A stretch of 64,000 nucleotides of DNA from Terricaulis silvestris (GCF_009792355.1 NZ_CP047045.1:1178001-1242000); one strand, 5' to 3'; counted from the first letter of the stretch, positions 15,213-24,266 are shown. Notes: generated by a model not told the origin, from the letters alone. Translations and numbers: made by a program.

Positions 15213-16007
15213 TCAGCGCAGCTGGACGTGGATGTGATCGTCGTGCCGTGCGGCGCGACAGCCCTGGAAGCGGATCACCTCACCATGCACGTTGAGGCGC
15301 TGAGCCAGATGCGGTTCGACGAACACCTTCCCAACGCCCTCTTGTGCTCCGGAGCTGGCTAACCAGCGCAACGCGTAGCGGGTGCGGCCGGCATTGAGTT
15401 CGAGATCGTCTGCTGTGAACGGCGCGAACCAAGCCATATTCCACCGCAAGCCAGTGCTAGCGCCGCCGCACGGTTGAGCTTCACCTGAAGCGGGTTGCTC
15501 GAAGCGCCAATAACCGATTGGCGAAGCGAGAGCGCCGGGTCGGTACTCGCCATTGCGCCTGTAATAAAAGGCGAGATCGAGTTTCTCGCCGTCGTCGTGC
15601 GAGAGATGCGGCGGCAGGGGAAGTCCATCGATGAACGGAAAACTTCCATCGAGCGTCCGCGTGATCGTGCCGGGAAAACGCCGATCCATGTCGTTTGCGA
15701 GTCGAGAGGCGATAGAGACCAGTCGCGCATCAGCGTAGTGGCGATGCAGGACGCACGAGAACGCGCTGCTGCTAAGACCGGCGCGCTCAATGCAGGGCAG
15801 GGAGGCGCGGCCGCTCACTGCGGCGATGCGCTCTATGGGCCACCACGACGCCGCGTAGAGCGCGACGAACAGCAGAGCGAACCCGGCCGGCGTGCGCGCG
15901 AATGGCGCATAGCGGCGCGTCCCGAGGGCGGCGGCGTAAATCAAGGCGCCGACCTGCGTCAGCAGCGTCAATGCCAGGATCAGCGCAGCGTGAATCGCAA
16001 TCCGCAT
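15213..16007 (-). CDS. membrane protein with LAS-type (M15/M74-like) zinc peptidase motifs
   Basis: A 264-residue protein with two N-terminal membrane segments (residues 5-28 and 41-58) and an exported domain. Two motifs fit the LAS metallopeptidases that cut peptidoglycan cross-bridges: LSHDDGEKLDLAFYY near residue 135 matches HxxGxxxD (first two zinc ligands), and CRAARHDDHIHVQL at the C terminus matches the HxH that supplies the last ligand and base. It is therefore a candidate membrane-anchored murein peptidase. The spacing fits MepA/M15-like enzymes, but the middle is not familiar, so an inactive or differently used domain is possible. Confidence 0.65.
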   Translation of the reverse strand: MRIAIHAALILALTLLTQVGALIYAAALGTRRYAPFARTPAGFALLFVALYAASWWPIERIAAVSGRASLPCIERAGLSSSAFSCVLHRHYADARLVSIASRLANDMDRRFPGTITRTLDGSFPFIDGLPLPPHLSHDDGEKLDLAFYYRRNGEYRPGALASPIGYWRFEQPASGEAQPCGGASTGLRWNMAWFAPFTADDLELNAGRTRYALRWLASSGAQEGVGKVFVEPHLAQRLNVHGEVIRFQGCRAARHDDHIHVQLR

Positions 16008-16140
16008 GAGCCGAAACTCATCCCCTCAGCACCGAGCCTAACGACAATCTTGCTATGGCCAAGTCTCAGACATGCCGCGCCCGCCTTGAACCGCCCACGC
16101 CCGCCCTCTAAGCCCTACCCCGGGGGACGAGGAGACGCCG

Positions 16141-16593
16141 GTGCGGGTTATCTACGCTTTTGTCGTTGCGGCGGGATTGGCCGCGTGCGCGTCGGACGGT
16201 GCGCCGATGCAGAGTTCGGCAGCGCCCGGCGATTGGCCGTTTCCGGTGGAGCGTGGGTCGGCTTTGCCGCCGCCGGCGCCGTCGAGCACGCAGAGCGCGC
16301 CGCCGCAGGGGGCAGGCGCTGGCGGCATCGATTTTGGTCAGTGGCGCGCGGCTGATCCGGCTACGTACGGCCCGGCGTTCCAGGCGCAGGTGCGTCAGCG
16401 TTACGCCGGCCAGAGCGCCGACCAAGTCCGGGCCGATCTGACGGCCAACGGTTTCGCCTGCACGGGTAACGGCGTGAATTGCCGCATCGAAATCATGGAG
16501 CAAAGTTGCGCGATTGACTGGTATGTTGTCGCCGACCGCGCCCAGCCCGAGCTGGCGGCGGGGTTCGACCGGATGTGCCTTGGCGCGCGATAG
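16141..16593 (+). CDS. lipoprotein of unknown function, first of a paralogous pair
   Basis: A 150-residue lipoprotein (GTG start with GGAG upstream; lipobox GLAAC near residue 16), followed by a Pro/Ser linker and a folded C-terminal domain of about 80 residues. That domain shows FGQWRAADPATYGPAFQAQV, RADLTANGFACTG and four Cys that could form disulfides (CTGNGVNC, QSCAIDW, RMCLG). The next gene encodes a relative with the same W..A, RYG, LRRNEF.C pattern. The family is not recognised. The pair has nine bases between the genes and is likely one operon. Confidence 0.75.
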   Translation: MRVIYAFVVAAGLAACASDGAPMQSSAAPGDWPFPVERGSALPPPAPSSTQSAPPQGAGAGGIDFGQWRAADPATYGPAFQAQVRQRYAGQSADQVRADLTANGFACTGNGVNCRIEIMEQSCAIDWYVVADRAQPELAAGFDRMCLGAR

Positions 16594-16602
16594 GGGTTCG
16601 AG

Positions 16603-17052
16603 ATGAAGCGTTTTGCCGTGGCTGCAGCTTTGGCTTTCGCGCTTGCCGCGTGTGAGACCACGCCGGTGAGCGCGCCGGCCGAGCCGTCGGGGCCGTCGGC
16701 GATCCCGTCCGGCGATTTGAGCTTGGGCGATTGGCGTAACGCGTCAGAGGCGGCGACGCTGGAAGCGTTCTCAGAGAGCGTGTCGGGCCGCTATGGCGCG
16801 GGGCTGGCGATCAGCGCGGCGTCGGCGGACTTGCGGCGCAATGAGTTTAACTGCGGCCCGGCGCCTGCCGCCGATCGCGGACGCGGCGATCCGCCGGCGC
16901 AAGTGTGCCGGCGCACGACGACGGCGAGCGGCTGCACGCACACGTGGCAAGTTCACTTGTTCGACGAAGGCGGCAATGCGCGTCTGGCGCGGACGCGTGG
17001 GTTGTACGATCGCCGCTGCGGCGGCGATGGCCTATTGGGTGGGCCCGGCTGA
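16603..17052 (+). CDS. lipoprotein of unknown function, second of a paralogous pair
   Basis: A 149-residue lipoprotein (MKRFAVAAALAFALAAC) with a Pro-rich linker and a domain resembling that of the upstream gene: LGDWRNASEAATLEAFSESV, ADLRRNEFNCG, VCRRTTTASGCTHTW and YDRRCGG. The number and order of Cys match the paralogue. Both are likely outer-membrane-facing lipoproteins. The 3' end overlaps the convergent SseB-like gene by 21 bases. Confidence 0.75.
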   Translation: MKRFAVAAALAFALAACETTPVSAPAEPSGPSAIPSGDLSLGDWRNASEAATLEAFSESVSGRYGAGLAISAASADLRRNEFNCGPAPAADRGRGDPPAQVCRRTTTASGCTHTWQVHLFDEGGNARLARTRGLYDRRCGGDGLLGGPG

Positions 17053-17535
17053 GGCTGAGCCTTCGGTCGCCAAATAGGTGGCGATGTCTTCGTCATCGAG
17101 CGTCAGCATCGGGATCAGACGATAATTGATCACGGCGTTCTTGCCGCGCAGGCGCTCTAGTGCGGCGCGGCCGTTCAAGATGATGCGCGGCGCGTCGGCG
17201 CCGAGGACCGCGTCCATGCGTGCGGCGGTGGTGAAGATGGCGCCGGCGGTGAAGCCGTTGCGCACCTGCACTTCGCGCGGCGCCGGCTCGGGTCCCTCGG
17301 CCAGCGCGAGCACGACACTGGTGTCGAGCAGATAGCGGCGGAAGATCGGACGCATGCGCGCGTCGTCGAGGCCAGCGACGAAGGCGAACTCAAGCGGCGT
17401 TGAAGGGTCGATGGGTTCGCCGCTCACCGGTCTTGCGGTGTCCGGCGTCGCGGGCGGGGCCGGCGTTTCAGTCTGGGCGTGCGCGATGGCGGGAAGCGAC
17501 GCCAGGGCCGCGGCGACAAAAGTGCGTCTGCGCAT
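17032..17535 (-). CDS. secreted protein with SseB-like N-terminal domain
   Basis: A 167-residue protein with a signal peptide (MRRRTFVAAALASLPAIAHA). The mature part resembles the SseB N-terminal domain: FVAGLDDARMRPIFRRYLLD, then GAIFTTAARMDAVLGADAPR and ALERLRGKNAVINYRLIPML. SseB-type domains are usually cytoplasmic and their function is vague; export is unusual. The ATG at 17535 was preferred over one at 17592, as it puts the signal peptide at the N terminus. The assignment is by pattern only. Confidence 0.6.
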   Translation of the reverse strand: MRRRTFVAAALASLPAIAHAQTETPAPPATPDTARPVSGEPIDPSTPLEFAFVAGLDDARMRPIFRRYLLDTSVVLALAEGPEPAPREVQVRNGFTAGAIFTTAARMDAVLGADAPRIILNGRAALERLRGKNAVINYRLIPMLTLDDEDIATYLATEGSASAGPTQ

Positions 17536-17602
17536 GAATAAGCCTCTCCGCGCTCCTATTCTGCCCGTTGCTTGGCCGCCAAGGAAGGCCACATAAAGGC
17601 AA

Positions 17603-18034
17603 ATGGACGACCTCTACCACCCGCGCATTCTCGAACTCGCCGGCGACATGCCGCATGTGGGGCGGCTCGATGCGCCGGATGGGGCGTCGACCAAGGTGAG
17701 CCGGGTGTGCGGCTCGGTGGTGACGGTGGAACTCAAGCTCGCGGACGGCGTGGTGAGTGAGATCGCGGTGCATCCGAAAGCTTGTGCGCTCGGCCAGGCC
17801 GCGACCGGCGTGCTGGCGATGCACGCAATTGGCGCGACGCCGGATGAAATACGCGCGGCGCGCGATGGTTTGCGCGCGATGCTGAAAGACGGCGCGCCGG
17901 CGCCGGGTGGGCGGTTCTGGGAGCTGCGGCATCTGGAAGGCGTGCGGGAATACCCGGCGCGGCACGCGAGCACGATGCTGGCGTTTGATGCTGCGGTGGA
18001 CGCGCTGGATCAGGCGAAGGCGAAAGCGCGCTAA
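17603..18034 (+). CDS. IscU/NifU-like iron-sulfur scaffold family protein
   Basis: A 143-residue protein of the IscU/NifU N-terminal family. The first two ligand positions are present (SRVCGSVVTVELKL near residue 36 and HPKACALGQAATGVL near 61). The third Cys of true scaffolds is replaced by His in REYPARHASTMLAF, a substitution seen in the alphaproteobacterial branch that lives near folE and yidD, as here. Fe-S assembly is therefore plausible but not certain. It is followed 15 bases later by the MmcQ/YjbR gene. Confidence 0.85.
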   Translation: MDDLYHPRILELAGDMPHVGRLDAPDGASTKVSRVCGSVVTVELKLADGVVSEIAVHPKACALGQAATGVLAMHAIGATPDEIRAARDGLRAMLKDGAPAPGGRFWELRHLEGVREYPARHASTMLAFDAAVDALDQAKAKAR

Positions 18035-18049
18035 GCGCAGGAGGCGCGT

Positions 18050-18469
18050 ATGTCAGCCAACCCGCCATTGAAACACACCGATGGGAAAGCGTTGCGCAAG
18101 GCGGCGCTGGTCTATCCCGACACGGTCGAGGATTTCCCGTGGGGCCACATCGCGATGAAGGTCGCGGGCAAGAAGGCGTTCGTGTTCATGGGCGCGACTG
18201 AGGATGGCGGGTTTTCGTGTTCGCTGAAGCTGCCGTTCCGCAATGAGGAAGCGCTGAAGCTGAGGGGCGCCGAGCCGACCGGGTACGGTATGGCGAAGTC
18301 GGGCTGGGTTACGTTCACCTTCGGACCGAAGGCGAAGCCGCCGATGGTCAAATTGATTGATTATCTGGACGAAAGTTGGCGCGCCGTGGCGCCGAAGAAA
18401 CTGTCGGCCGCGTTCGCGCCGCCGACCGTGACGAAGAAGGCCGCGCCAAAGAAACGCAAAGCGACATAG
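18050..18469 (+). CDS. MmcQ/YjbR-family protein
   Basis: A 139-residue protein of the MmcQ/YjbR family, a CyaY-like alpha/beta fold thought to bind DNA in some members. Typical segments are LVYPDTVEDFPWGHIAMKVA, KKAFVFMG and LKLRGAEPTGYGMAKSGWVT. The C terminus is a basic tail (VTKKAAPKKRKAT), consistent with nucleic-acid contact. It follows the scaffold gene closely and may share its transcript. The molecular role of the family is not settled. Confidence 0.85.
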   Translation: MSANPPLKHTDGKALRKAALVYPDTVEDFPWGHIAMKVAGKKAFVFMGATEDGGFSCSLKLPFRNEEALKLRGAEPTGYGMAKSGWVTFTFGPKAKPPMVKLIDYLDESWRAVAPKKLSAAFAPPTVTKKAAPKKRKAT

Positions 18470-18530
18470 CGCGCTAGGCGCAGGCCGCGGGCTGGGCTAG
18501 CTTCGCGGCAGGGGAACAAGGGAGACGTTC

Positions 18531-18824
18531 ATGCTGAGGCTGGTTCTGCTGCTCATCGTCATCGTCGGCGTCGCCGGGTATTTTACGCGACCAACAGAGG
18601 CGGTGATGCGCGAAGGCGCTGACGCGGTGCTGAGCGATCCGTCGAATATTTCCGAAGGCCTTGAGGGCATCGGCGCGACGATCGCGGGTGATCGCGCCTA
18701 CAGCAATTACTATGTCGCCGCGAAGTATGACGTGACGCTGGACGGCACGCCGGTGGTGAGCTGCTGGGGCGCGTTCCAGCAAGTGAAGTGCAGCCGCCAG
18801 GCCGACACTCGCACGGGCGGCTAA
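18531..18824 (+). CDS. small single-pass membrane protein, tandem paralogue A
   Basis: A 97-residue protein with an N-terminal hydrophobic anchor (MLRLVLLLIVIVGVAGYF) and a small exported domain with SNYYVAAKYDVTLDG and VVSCWGAFQQVKCSRQ. The two Cys probably form a disulfide. The next gene is a clear paralogue. The family is not recognised. The gene has GGGAGAC upstream and is three bases from its partner, so the two are probably co-translated. Confidence 0.7.
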   Translation: MLRLVLLLIVIVGVAGYFTRPTEAVMREGADAVLSDPSNISEGLEGIGATIAGDRAYSNYYVAAKYDVTLDGTPVVSCWGAFQQVKCSRQADTRTGG

Positions 18825-18827
18825 CGC

Positions 18828-19160
18828 GTGCGCCTTTTACTGCTGCTTATCCTGATTGGCGTCGGCGCATATTTTACTGTGCCGACGCGCGAGGCGCATG
18901 AGACGGCAGCGCGCGCGTTCTTGGAAGCGCGGACGGAAGAGCAGACGGCAGGCGTGGAAGCGCAATTGCCGGGGATGTCGCTCGATGGCGTCGTGGACTT
19001 CCTCACCGGCATGGTGGCGGGGCAAGGGCGCTACGAGACTTACTACGTGGCGTCGAAGTTTACCGCAGACTTGCCGGGCTCGGCGTTCATTGAGTGCTAT
19101 GGCGCGTTCACCTTTGTCCGTTGCTCAGAGGCTGGATCGGACGCTGCCTCGGGCGTCTGA
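18828..19160 (+). CDS. small single-pass membrane protein, tandem paralogue B
   Basis: A 110-residue relative of the preceding gene: anchor MRLLLLLILIGVGAYFTVP, then ETYYVASKFTADLPG and FIECYGAFTFVRCSEA. GTG start. The YYVA-K and C-GAF-V-CS pattern is shared with paralogue A, so the pair arose by tandem duplication. The last 64 bases overlap the convergent ATP-grasp fusion gene, an unusually long overlap; the C-terminal tail is not conserved between the paralogues. Confidence 0.68.
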   Translation: MRLLLLLILIGVGAYFTVPTREAHETAARAFLEARTEEQTAGVEAQLPGMSLDGVVDFLTGMVAGQGRYETYYVASKFTADLPGSAFIECYGAFTFVRCSEAGSDAASGV

Positions 19161-21232
19161 GGCGGTGTCGCGGGCGGCAGAGACTTGGCGCGGCGTTCTT
19201 CGGCGCGGGCGTAGGCGGTGTCCACCAGTGCGCGGAAGAGGCGGCGGAACGGGGCGCGGTAGATCAAAAATTCCGGATGGAATTGTACGCCGATCCAGAA
19301 CGGCTGTGACGGATCTTCGATGCCTTGAATGACGCCGTTGGGTTCGCGGGCGCTGACGGTGAGGCCGGCGCCGAGGCGGTTGATGGCCTGTTGGTGGATG
19401 GCGTTGACGTGCATCTCAGCGGAGCAGTGCGTGATCTTCGCAAGCTTCGACTTGAAGCGGATGCGGATCGGCAGGCGGTGAAAGAAGCGCCAGAGGATGT
19501 GATCGGGGCGATCGACTTTGAAGCCGGTGAGATCGCCATGCAGCGTGCCGCCGGCGAGGACGTTGAGCATTTGCGCGCCGCGGCAGACGCCGAGCACAGG
19601 CAGATCGTGACGGCGCGCGGCGAGCGCCCATGAGGCTTCCATGTCGCCGCGGGCGAGATCGTAGCGATAGCCGGGTTTTGGGTTGCCTTGGTAGCGCTTG
19701 GGATAAACGTCTGAGCCGCCGCCGAAGATGAGGCCGTCGATGGTGCGCGGATCGCGCGGGGCGCGGGCGGTGAGCTTCACCGGATCGCCGCCGGCGATCC
19801 AGACCGCGAGGCGCATGGCGAGATACGGGATGGTGTCGCCCTCTTCGGGCTTGGTGATGCCGATGATGGGGCGCTTGCGGGCTGGCGGCGGTTCGAAGCT
19901 TTCAGGCGGCGTGTCTTCGGCTTTGTAGGTGACTTCCGGCGGCAGCTTGCCGTGACGCGCTAGCGATGAAAGCACGAAGAGGGCGCCGAGACCTACGAGC
20001 GGATCTTTCGCATCTGTCAGTTCACTGGGCGCTTCCTTGAGATCGCGGACGGCGCTGCGGAGTTCGCTGAGCGCTTCGCGGACGTTGAGCGATTTGCCGA
20101 CCGCTTTGCTGGCATTTTCGATGGCGGAGAGGAATTCGCCGGATTTGGCGTGGGTTTTGGCGTCGGCCCAGGCTTCGGCGGCGGCGTTGAAGTGTGGGTC
20201 GGAGTTGGCGACGTCTTCAATAGCGGCGAGCAGCCAAGCGCCGGAGGTTTTGGTGGTGGCGCCGATTTCGGCGTCCTCCTCGTGCGTATCAGCGAGGCCG
20301 ACGGTTTGTTTGTAGAGCAGCCACGGGAAGTCGACGCCGGATTCGACCGAGTGGAAAATGCCGGCCCAGAAGCGGGCGTTGACTTCGATCAGCTTGGGCG
20401 CGTCTTTCGCGGCGCCACTCCAGCGAAAATCGAGTTGCGCGACGCCGTTCCAATTGGTGGCGGCGATGAGCTTTTCCGCTTCGGCACGGAAGGGTTCGGC
20501 ATCGACGGTTTCGCGCACGGCGCCGGCGCCGGCTTCGCGTGGGAAGGTGGTGACGTTCCGGTACGCCATCATGGCTTTGAGTTCGCCGGCGCTGGCGAGC
20601 ACGCAGACGCAATAGTCTTCGCCGTCGATGCATTCTTGGATTAGCGGCGGATTGTCGAAGCCGAGGGCTGCGGCTTGTTCTTCCATCTCTTCTTGGGTTT
20701 GCGCGCAGGAGACGCCGCGGCCGCCAGTGCCGTCCACGGGTTTGACTATCACGGGGTAATCGAAGCTTGGCGCGAGTTCTCGCAACGCTTCGAAACTTTC
20801 GGGGCGCCAGGTGTCGGGGATGTCGAGGCCGTGTTCGCGGGCGAGGTCGGCGAGGCGATCTTTTGGTGTTACGAGTTCGATGCTGGCGATGCTGGGGGCG
20901 GCGAGCTTGATGGTCGGTTCGAAGCGGGCGCGGTTGCGGGCGATGAGATCGATCTCGCGGAACACCGGCATTAGCACGTAGGGGCGACCGTCGGTCGGCG
21001 CGTAGTCGCGGACGGCGGCTTCCATGTCTTGCAGGAATTGCTCGGGATCGGTGTCCCAGGGCGCGACCGTGAAGGTCTCCTGCACGTGGCGGGAGAAGGA
21101 GAGCACGGTCATGCCAACGTCGTCGCAACCGATCACTTCGACGCCGCGCTCAGCCAGCGAACGGGCGATCACCAGCGCCATCAGGCTCCGGCCATAGGTG
21201 AGGATGACCCGCCCCGGGCTGCGCGCACTCAT
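19097..21232 (-). CDS. ATP-grasp ligase fused to class I glutamine amidotransferase-like (peptidase C26) domain
   Basis: A 711-residue fusion. Residues 1-330 are an ATP-grasp ligase: pre-ATP domain (GRVILTYGRSLMALVIARSL), ATP-binding loop YPVIVKPVDGTGGRGVS near residue 180 and metal/ATP site KLIEVNARFWAGIFHSVES near 285. A helical linker follows. From about residue 455 a class I amidotransferase-like domain begins (KRPIIGITKPEEGDTIPY), with GGGSDVYPKRY, the nucleophile elbow LGVCRGAQMLNVLAGG and VQFHPEF supplying His and Glu, as in gamma-glutamyl-GABA hydrolase. The pairing suggests making and cutting of a gamma-glutamyl or other amide bond on one chain; the substrate is unknown. Probably cytoplasmic and monocistronic. 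Confidence 0.88.
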   Translation of the reverse strand: MSARSPGRVILTYGRSLMALVIARSLAERGVEVIGCDDVGMTVLSFSRHVQETFTVAPWDTDPEQFLQDMEAAVRDYAPTDGRPYVLMPVFREIDLIARNRARFEPTIKLAAPSIASIELVTPKDRLADLAREHGLDIPDTWRPESFEALRELAPSFDYPVIVKPVDGTGGRGVSCAQTQEEMEEQAAALGFDNPPLIQECIDGEDYCVCVLASAGELKAMMAYRNVTTFPREAGAGAVRETVDAEPFRAEAEKLIAATNWNGVAQLDFRWSGAAKDAPKLIEVNARFWAGIFHSVESGVDFPWLLYKQTVGLADTHEEDAEIGATTKTSGAWLLAAIEDVANSDPHFNAAAEAWADAKTHAKSGEFLSAIENASKAVGKSLNVREALSELRSAVRDLKEAPSELTDAKDPLVGLGALFVLSSLARHGKLPPEVTYKAEDTPPESFEPPPARKRPIIGITKPEEGDTIPYLAMRLAVWIAGGDPVKLTARAPRDPRTIDGLIFGGGSDVYPKRYQGNPKPGYRYDLARGDMEASWALAARRHDLPVLGVCRGAQMLNVLAGGTLHGDLTGFKVDRPDHILWRFFHRLPIRIRFKSKLAKITHCSAEMHVNAIHQQAINRLGAGLTVSAREPNGVIQGIEDPSQPFWIGVQFHPEFLIYRAPFRRLFRALVDTAYARAEERRAKSLPPATPPQTPEAASDPASEQRTKVNAP

Positions 21233-21430
21233 GCTGGAGGGAAAGCCGGGCGGCGGCGCTTAGTTCCCCGGCGCGGAACAGTAGCCAGCGCCAGCGAACA
21301 CGCTTATATCCGGCGCATGGACCGGCGTTTCGTCACCACGACTACCTGCTAAAGCCGGCGGCGCGAGATCGGGCGCGCCGCAGCGGCCGCGCATTGACCC
21401 GGTCCTCACACCAACACATCGCTGATCGTT

Positions 21431-21760
21431 ATGTCGCCGAGCATTCCAGCACGGGGCCTTCTGGGCCTTATCCAACTTTATAAGTGGTCGCTGTCGCCGT
21501 TAATTGGGCGCGGCTGCCGCTACCTGCCGACGTGCTCGACGTATGCGGCGGATTCGATCCGTACGCACGGCGCGTGGGCCGGAAGCTGGATGGCCGGAGC
21601 GCGGCTTTGCCGGTGCCAGCCATGGGGCGGACATGGCTGGGACCCGGCGCCGCGCGAGATCAAGACGAACTCGTGGTGGCGGCCGTGGCGCTATGGCGAT
21701 TGGAAGGGCGGCTATCGCGCGCCGCCCGAAGGCATCGAACTCGATACGAGCAAATTATGA
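21431..21760 (+). CDS. yidD: membrane protein insertion efficiency factor YidD
   Basis: A 109-residue YidD protein. The core [38 protein letters not shown] and [17 protein letters not shown] is diagnostic, with the Cys positions of the family. YidD assists YidC in inserting inner-membrane proteins. The C-terminal extension of about 30 residues is common in alphaproteobacteria. Its stop overlaps the thrS start (ATGA at 21757-21760), so the two are translationally coupled. About 200 bases upstream hold no gene. Confidence 0.93.
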   Translation: MSPSIPARGLLGLIQLYKWSLSPLIGRGCRYLPTCSTYAADSIRTHGAWAGSWMAGARLCRCQPWGGHGWDPAPREIKTNSWWRPWRYGDWKGGYRAPPEGIELDTSKL

Positions 21761-23685
21761 GCATTTCTCTCAAATTTCCCGATGGCGCCGAGCGTTCGTA
21801 TGACGACGGGACGACGCCGCTGGCTGTGGCGGAAGGCATTTCCAAGTCGCTGGCGAAGAAGGTTGTTGCGGCGAAGATCGATGGCGCGTGGTGGGATTTG
21901 ACGCGGCCTCTGGAAGGCGGCGGCAAGTTCGAGCTGGTCATGCGCGATAGCGCGGACGGGCTTGAAGTGCTGCGTCACGACGCGGCGCACGTGCTGGCGC
22001 AGGCGGTGCAGGAATTGTTTCCGGGCACGCAGGTGACGTTCGGCCCGGTGACGGAGGACGGCTTTTACTACGACTTCGCGCGCGACGAGCCGTTCTCGAC
22101 GGACGATTTCGAGAAGATCGAAAAGCGCATGAAAGAGATCGTGGACGCCGATCTGCCGATCATCCGCAAGGTTTGGCAGAAGGACGAGGCGATCGCGCAC
22201 TTCAAGTCGATCGGCGAAATCTACAAAGCCGAGACGATCGACGAGGTGATCAAGCCGGGCGATCCGATCACGGTCTATTCGCACGGCGACAAGTGGGGCG
22301 ATCTCTGCCGTGGGCCGCATTTGCCGTCGACGGGGAAGCTCGGCAAAGCCTTCAAGCTGATGAAGCTCGCGGGCGCGTACTGGCGCGGCGATCAGAACAA
22401 CGCGCAGCTGCAACGAATCTACGGCACGGCCTGGGCCGACGAGAAGCAGTTGGAGGGCTATCTCCATCGGCTCGAGGAAGCCGAGAAGCGCGATCACCGT
22501 AGGCTTGGGCGCCAGTTAGAGCTCTTCCACATGCAGGAAGAGGGCAAAGGCATGGTGTTCTGGCATCCGAAAGGATGGACGCTGTGGCGCGTGCTGGAGA
22601 ATTATCTGCGCCGCCGCCTCGACGAGGCCGGCTATAGCGAAGTGAAGGCGCCGCAGATTCTGGATCGTTCGCTGTGGGAGCGTTCAGGTCACTGGCAGAA
22701 ATTCCACGCCAATATGTTCACGTGCGAGACGGTCGAGGGTGAAACCCTTGCGGTGAAGCCGATGAACTGTCCCGGCCATATCCAGATCTTCAACCAGGGC
22801 CAGAAGAGCTATCGCGATCTGCCGCTGCGCTTGAGCGAGTTCGGTTCATGCCATCGCTACGAACCGTCGGGCGCGCTGCAGGGCCTGATGCGCGTGCGGG
22901 CTTTCGTGCAGGATGATGCGCACATTTTCTGCACGGAAGAGCAGCTGGTGCCGGAGACGATCGCGTTCTGCAAATTGCTGCGCTCGATCTACGAGGATTG
23001 CGGCGTCGAACTGCACGCGGTGAAGCTGGCGTTGCGGCCGGAGTTGCGCTTCGGTGAAGATGAGATTTGGGACAAAGCCGAACGCATCTTGCAGGAAGCC
23101 GCTGAAGCGGCCGGTGAGAAGCTCGAATTCCTGCCGGGCGAGGGCGCATTCTATGGGCCGAAGCTCGAATTCCACCTGCGCGACGCCATTGGCCGCACGT
23201 GGCAGTGCGGCACGCACCAGCTCGACTTCGTGCTGCCGGAGCGCCTCGATGCGGAATATGTCGGCGAGGATGGCGCCAAGCATCGTCCTGTCATGTTTCA
23301 CCGCGCCATTTTCGGCTCGTTCGAGCGTTTCCTTGGCATTCTGATCGAGCACTACGCGGGCGCTTTCCCGATGTGGATGGCGCCGGTGCAGGTAGTGATC
23401 GCCACGATCACGCAGGACGCGGATGGCTACGCCAACGAGGTCGCCGCCGAGATGAAGAAGGCGGGGCTGCGCGTTGCGCTTGATCTGCGCAACGAGAAGG
23501 TTGGCTACAAGGTGCGTGAGCATTCGCTGGCGAAGACGCCGGTGATTGCTGTCGTTGGGCGCAAGGAAGCCGACGAGCGCAAAGTGGCGCTACGCCGTCT
23601 CGGTAGCCAGGATCAGAACGTGATGGAGCTGGATGCCGCGATCGCAGCGCTCAGCGCTGAAGCGACGCCGCCGGACTTGCGCTGA
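21757..23685 (+). CDS. thrS: threonyl-tRNA synthetase
   Basis: A 642-residue class II synthetase. In order: an N-terminal TGS domain ([20 protein letters not shown]), the editing domain with [19 protein letters not shown] and [10 protein letters not shown], the class II core with [20 protein letters not shown] and [20 protein letters not shown] (motif 2), [17 protein letters not shown] with zinc-ligand residues, and the anticodon-binding domain with [17 protein letters not shown]. The start at 21757 overlaps the yidD stop. Length and domain order are normal. The last 35 bases overlap the convergent globin gene. Confidence 0.97.
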   Translation: MSISLKFPDGAERSYDDGTTPLAVAEGISKSLAKKVVAAKIDGAWWDLTRPLEGGGKFELVMRDSADGLEVLRHDAAHVLAQAVQELFPGTQVTFGPVTEDGFYYDFARDEPFSTDDFEKIEKRMKEIVDADLPIIRKVWQKDEAIAHFKSIGEIYKAETIDEVIKPGDPITVYSHGDKWGDLCRGPHLPSTGKLGKAFKLMKLAGAYWRGDQNNAQLQRIYGTAWADEKQLEGYLHRLEEAEKRDHRRLGRQLELFHMQEEGKGMVFWHPKGWTLWRVLENYLRRRLDEAGYSEVKAPQILDRSLWERSGHWQKFHANMFTCETVEGETLAVKPMNCPGHIQIFNQGQKSYRDLPLRLSEFGSCHRYEPSGALQGLMRVRAFVQDDAHIFCTEEQLVPETIAFCKLLRSIYEDCGVELHAVKLALRPELRFGEDEIWDKAERILQEAAEAAGEKLEFLPGEGAFYGPKLEFHLRDAIGRTWQCGTHQLDFVLPERLDAEYVGEDGAKHRPVMFHRAIFGSFERFLGILIEHYAGAFPMWMAPVQVVIATITQDADGYANEVAAEMKKAGLRVALDLRNEKVGYKVREHSLAKTPVIAVVGRKEADERKVALRRLGSQDQNVMELDAAIAALSAEATPPDLR

Positions 23686-24091
23686 CGCCGTAGGCGGCTT
23701 CGCACATGGCGTCGGACATAAGCTTGTAGGCGGTGGTCCAGGCCAAGCGTGCTTCCGGCGTGAAGTCGGGCCCGAGTTCGTGGCGGAAAGTGCGCATCAG
23801 CGCGGTGCCGACGATTGCGTAGTGACGCGCTTCGACGCCGTAGCCGACGTGGCGGACGCCGAGTTCGCGGACGGCCGGCAGGATGGCGTCCAGCCGGTCA
23901 AGTCCCTGGACGATGTAGGCCAGGAACATCATCAGCTGCTCGCCCTGGCGGATCATGTCGCCGCTGAACATGCGCTTCAGCGGCGGCTCGATCAGGAAGA
24001 GCTCGTTGTAGAACGTGGCCGAGAAATGCGGACCGATCCGCGCGGCGCGCTCGAAGGTGCGCTGCACCAAGGCGGCTTGTTGCGGGTCCAT
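23651..24091 (-). CDS. single-domain bacterial globin
   Basis: A 146-residue globin of the bacterial haemoglobin type (related to Vitreoscilla Hb and the flavohaemoglobin head domain). The E-helix/F-helix region reads [20 protein letters not shown], where the His in RHVGYGV is the proximal haem ligand. [20 protein letters not shown] and [18 protein letters not shown] match the A-C helices. There is no reductase domain. Likely roles are oxygen or nitric-oxide handling. It is probably monocistronic, and its 3' end overlaps thrS. Confidence 0.88.
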   Translation of the reverse strand: MDPQQAALVQRTFERAARIGPHFSATFYNELFLIEPPLKRMFSGDMIRQGEQLMMFLAYIVQGLDRLDAILPAVRELGVRHVGYGVEARHYAIVGTALMRTFRHELGPDFTPEARLAWTTAYKLMSDAMCEAAYGVSASPAASLQR

Positions 24092-24266
24092 CTGGCCTTA
24101 CTCCGTCGAATCTCGACCTGTGGATTGCCGCATTTACGGGTTAATCGAGGATGAAGCCTTTTTCATGCGTCTGCTAAAACCCACATCAGTGGGGTCGCTG
24201 GACGGCGGGCGTAGGCCGTTACAGGATAAGACTCGAACCAACGGGCGCCGGGCGGAGAGACATTAG

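Noticed and set aside
24195-24260. GGTTCGAGTC-like T-loop sequence on the minus strand, possible tRNA
   Set aside because: The flanking bases do not form a T stem or acceptor stem, and no anticodon arm could be drawn.
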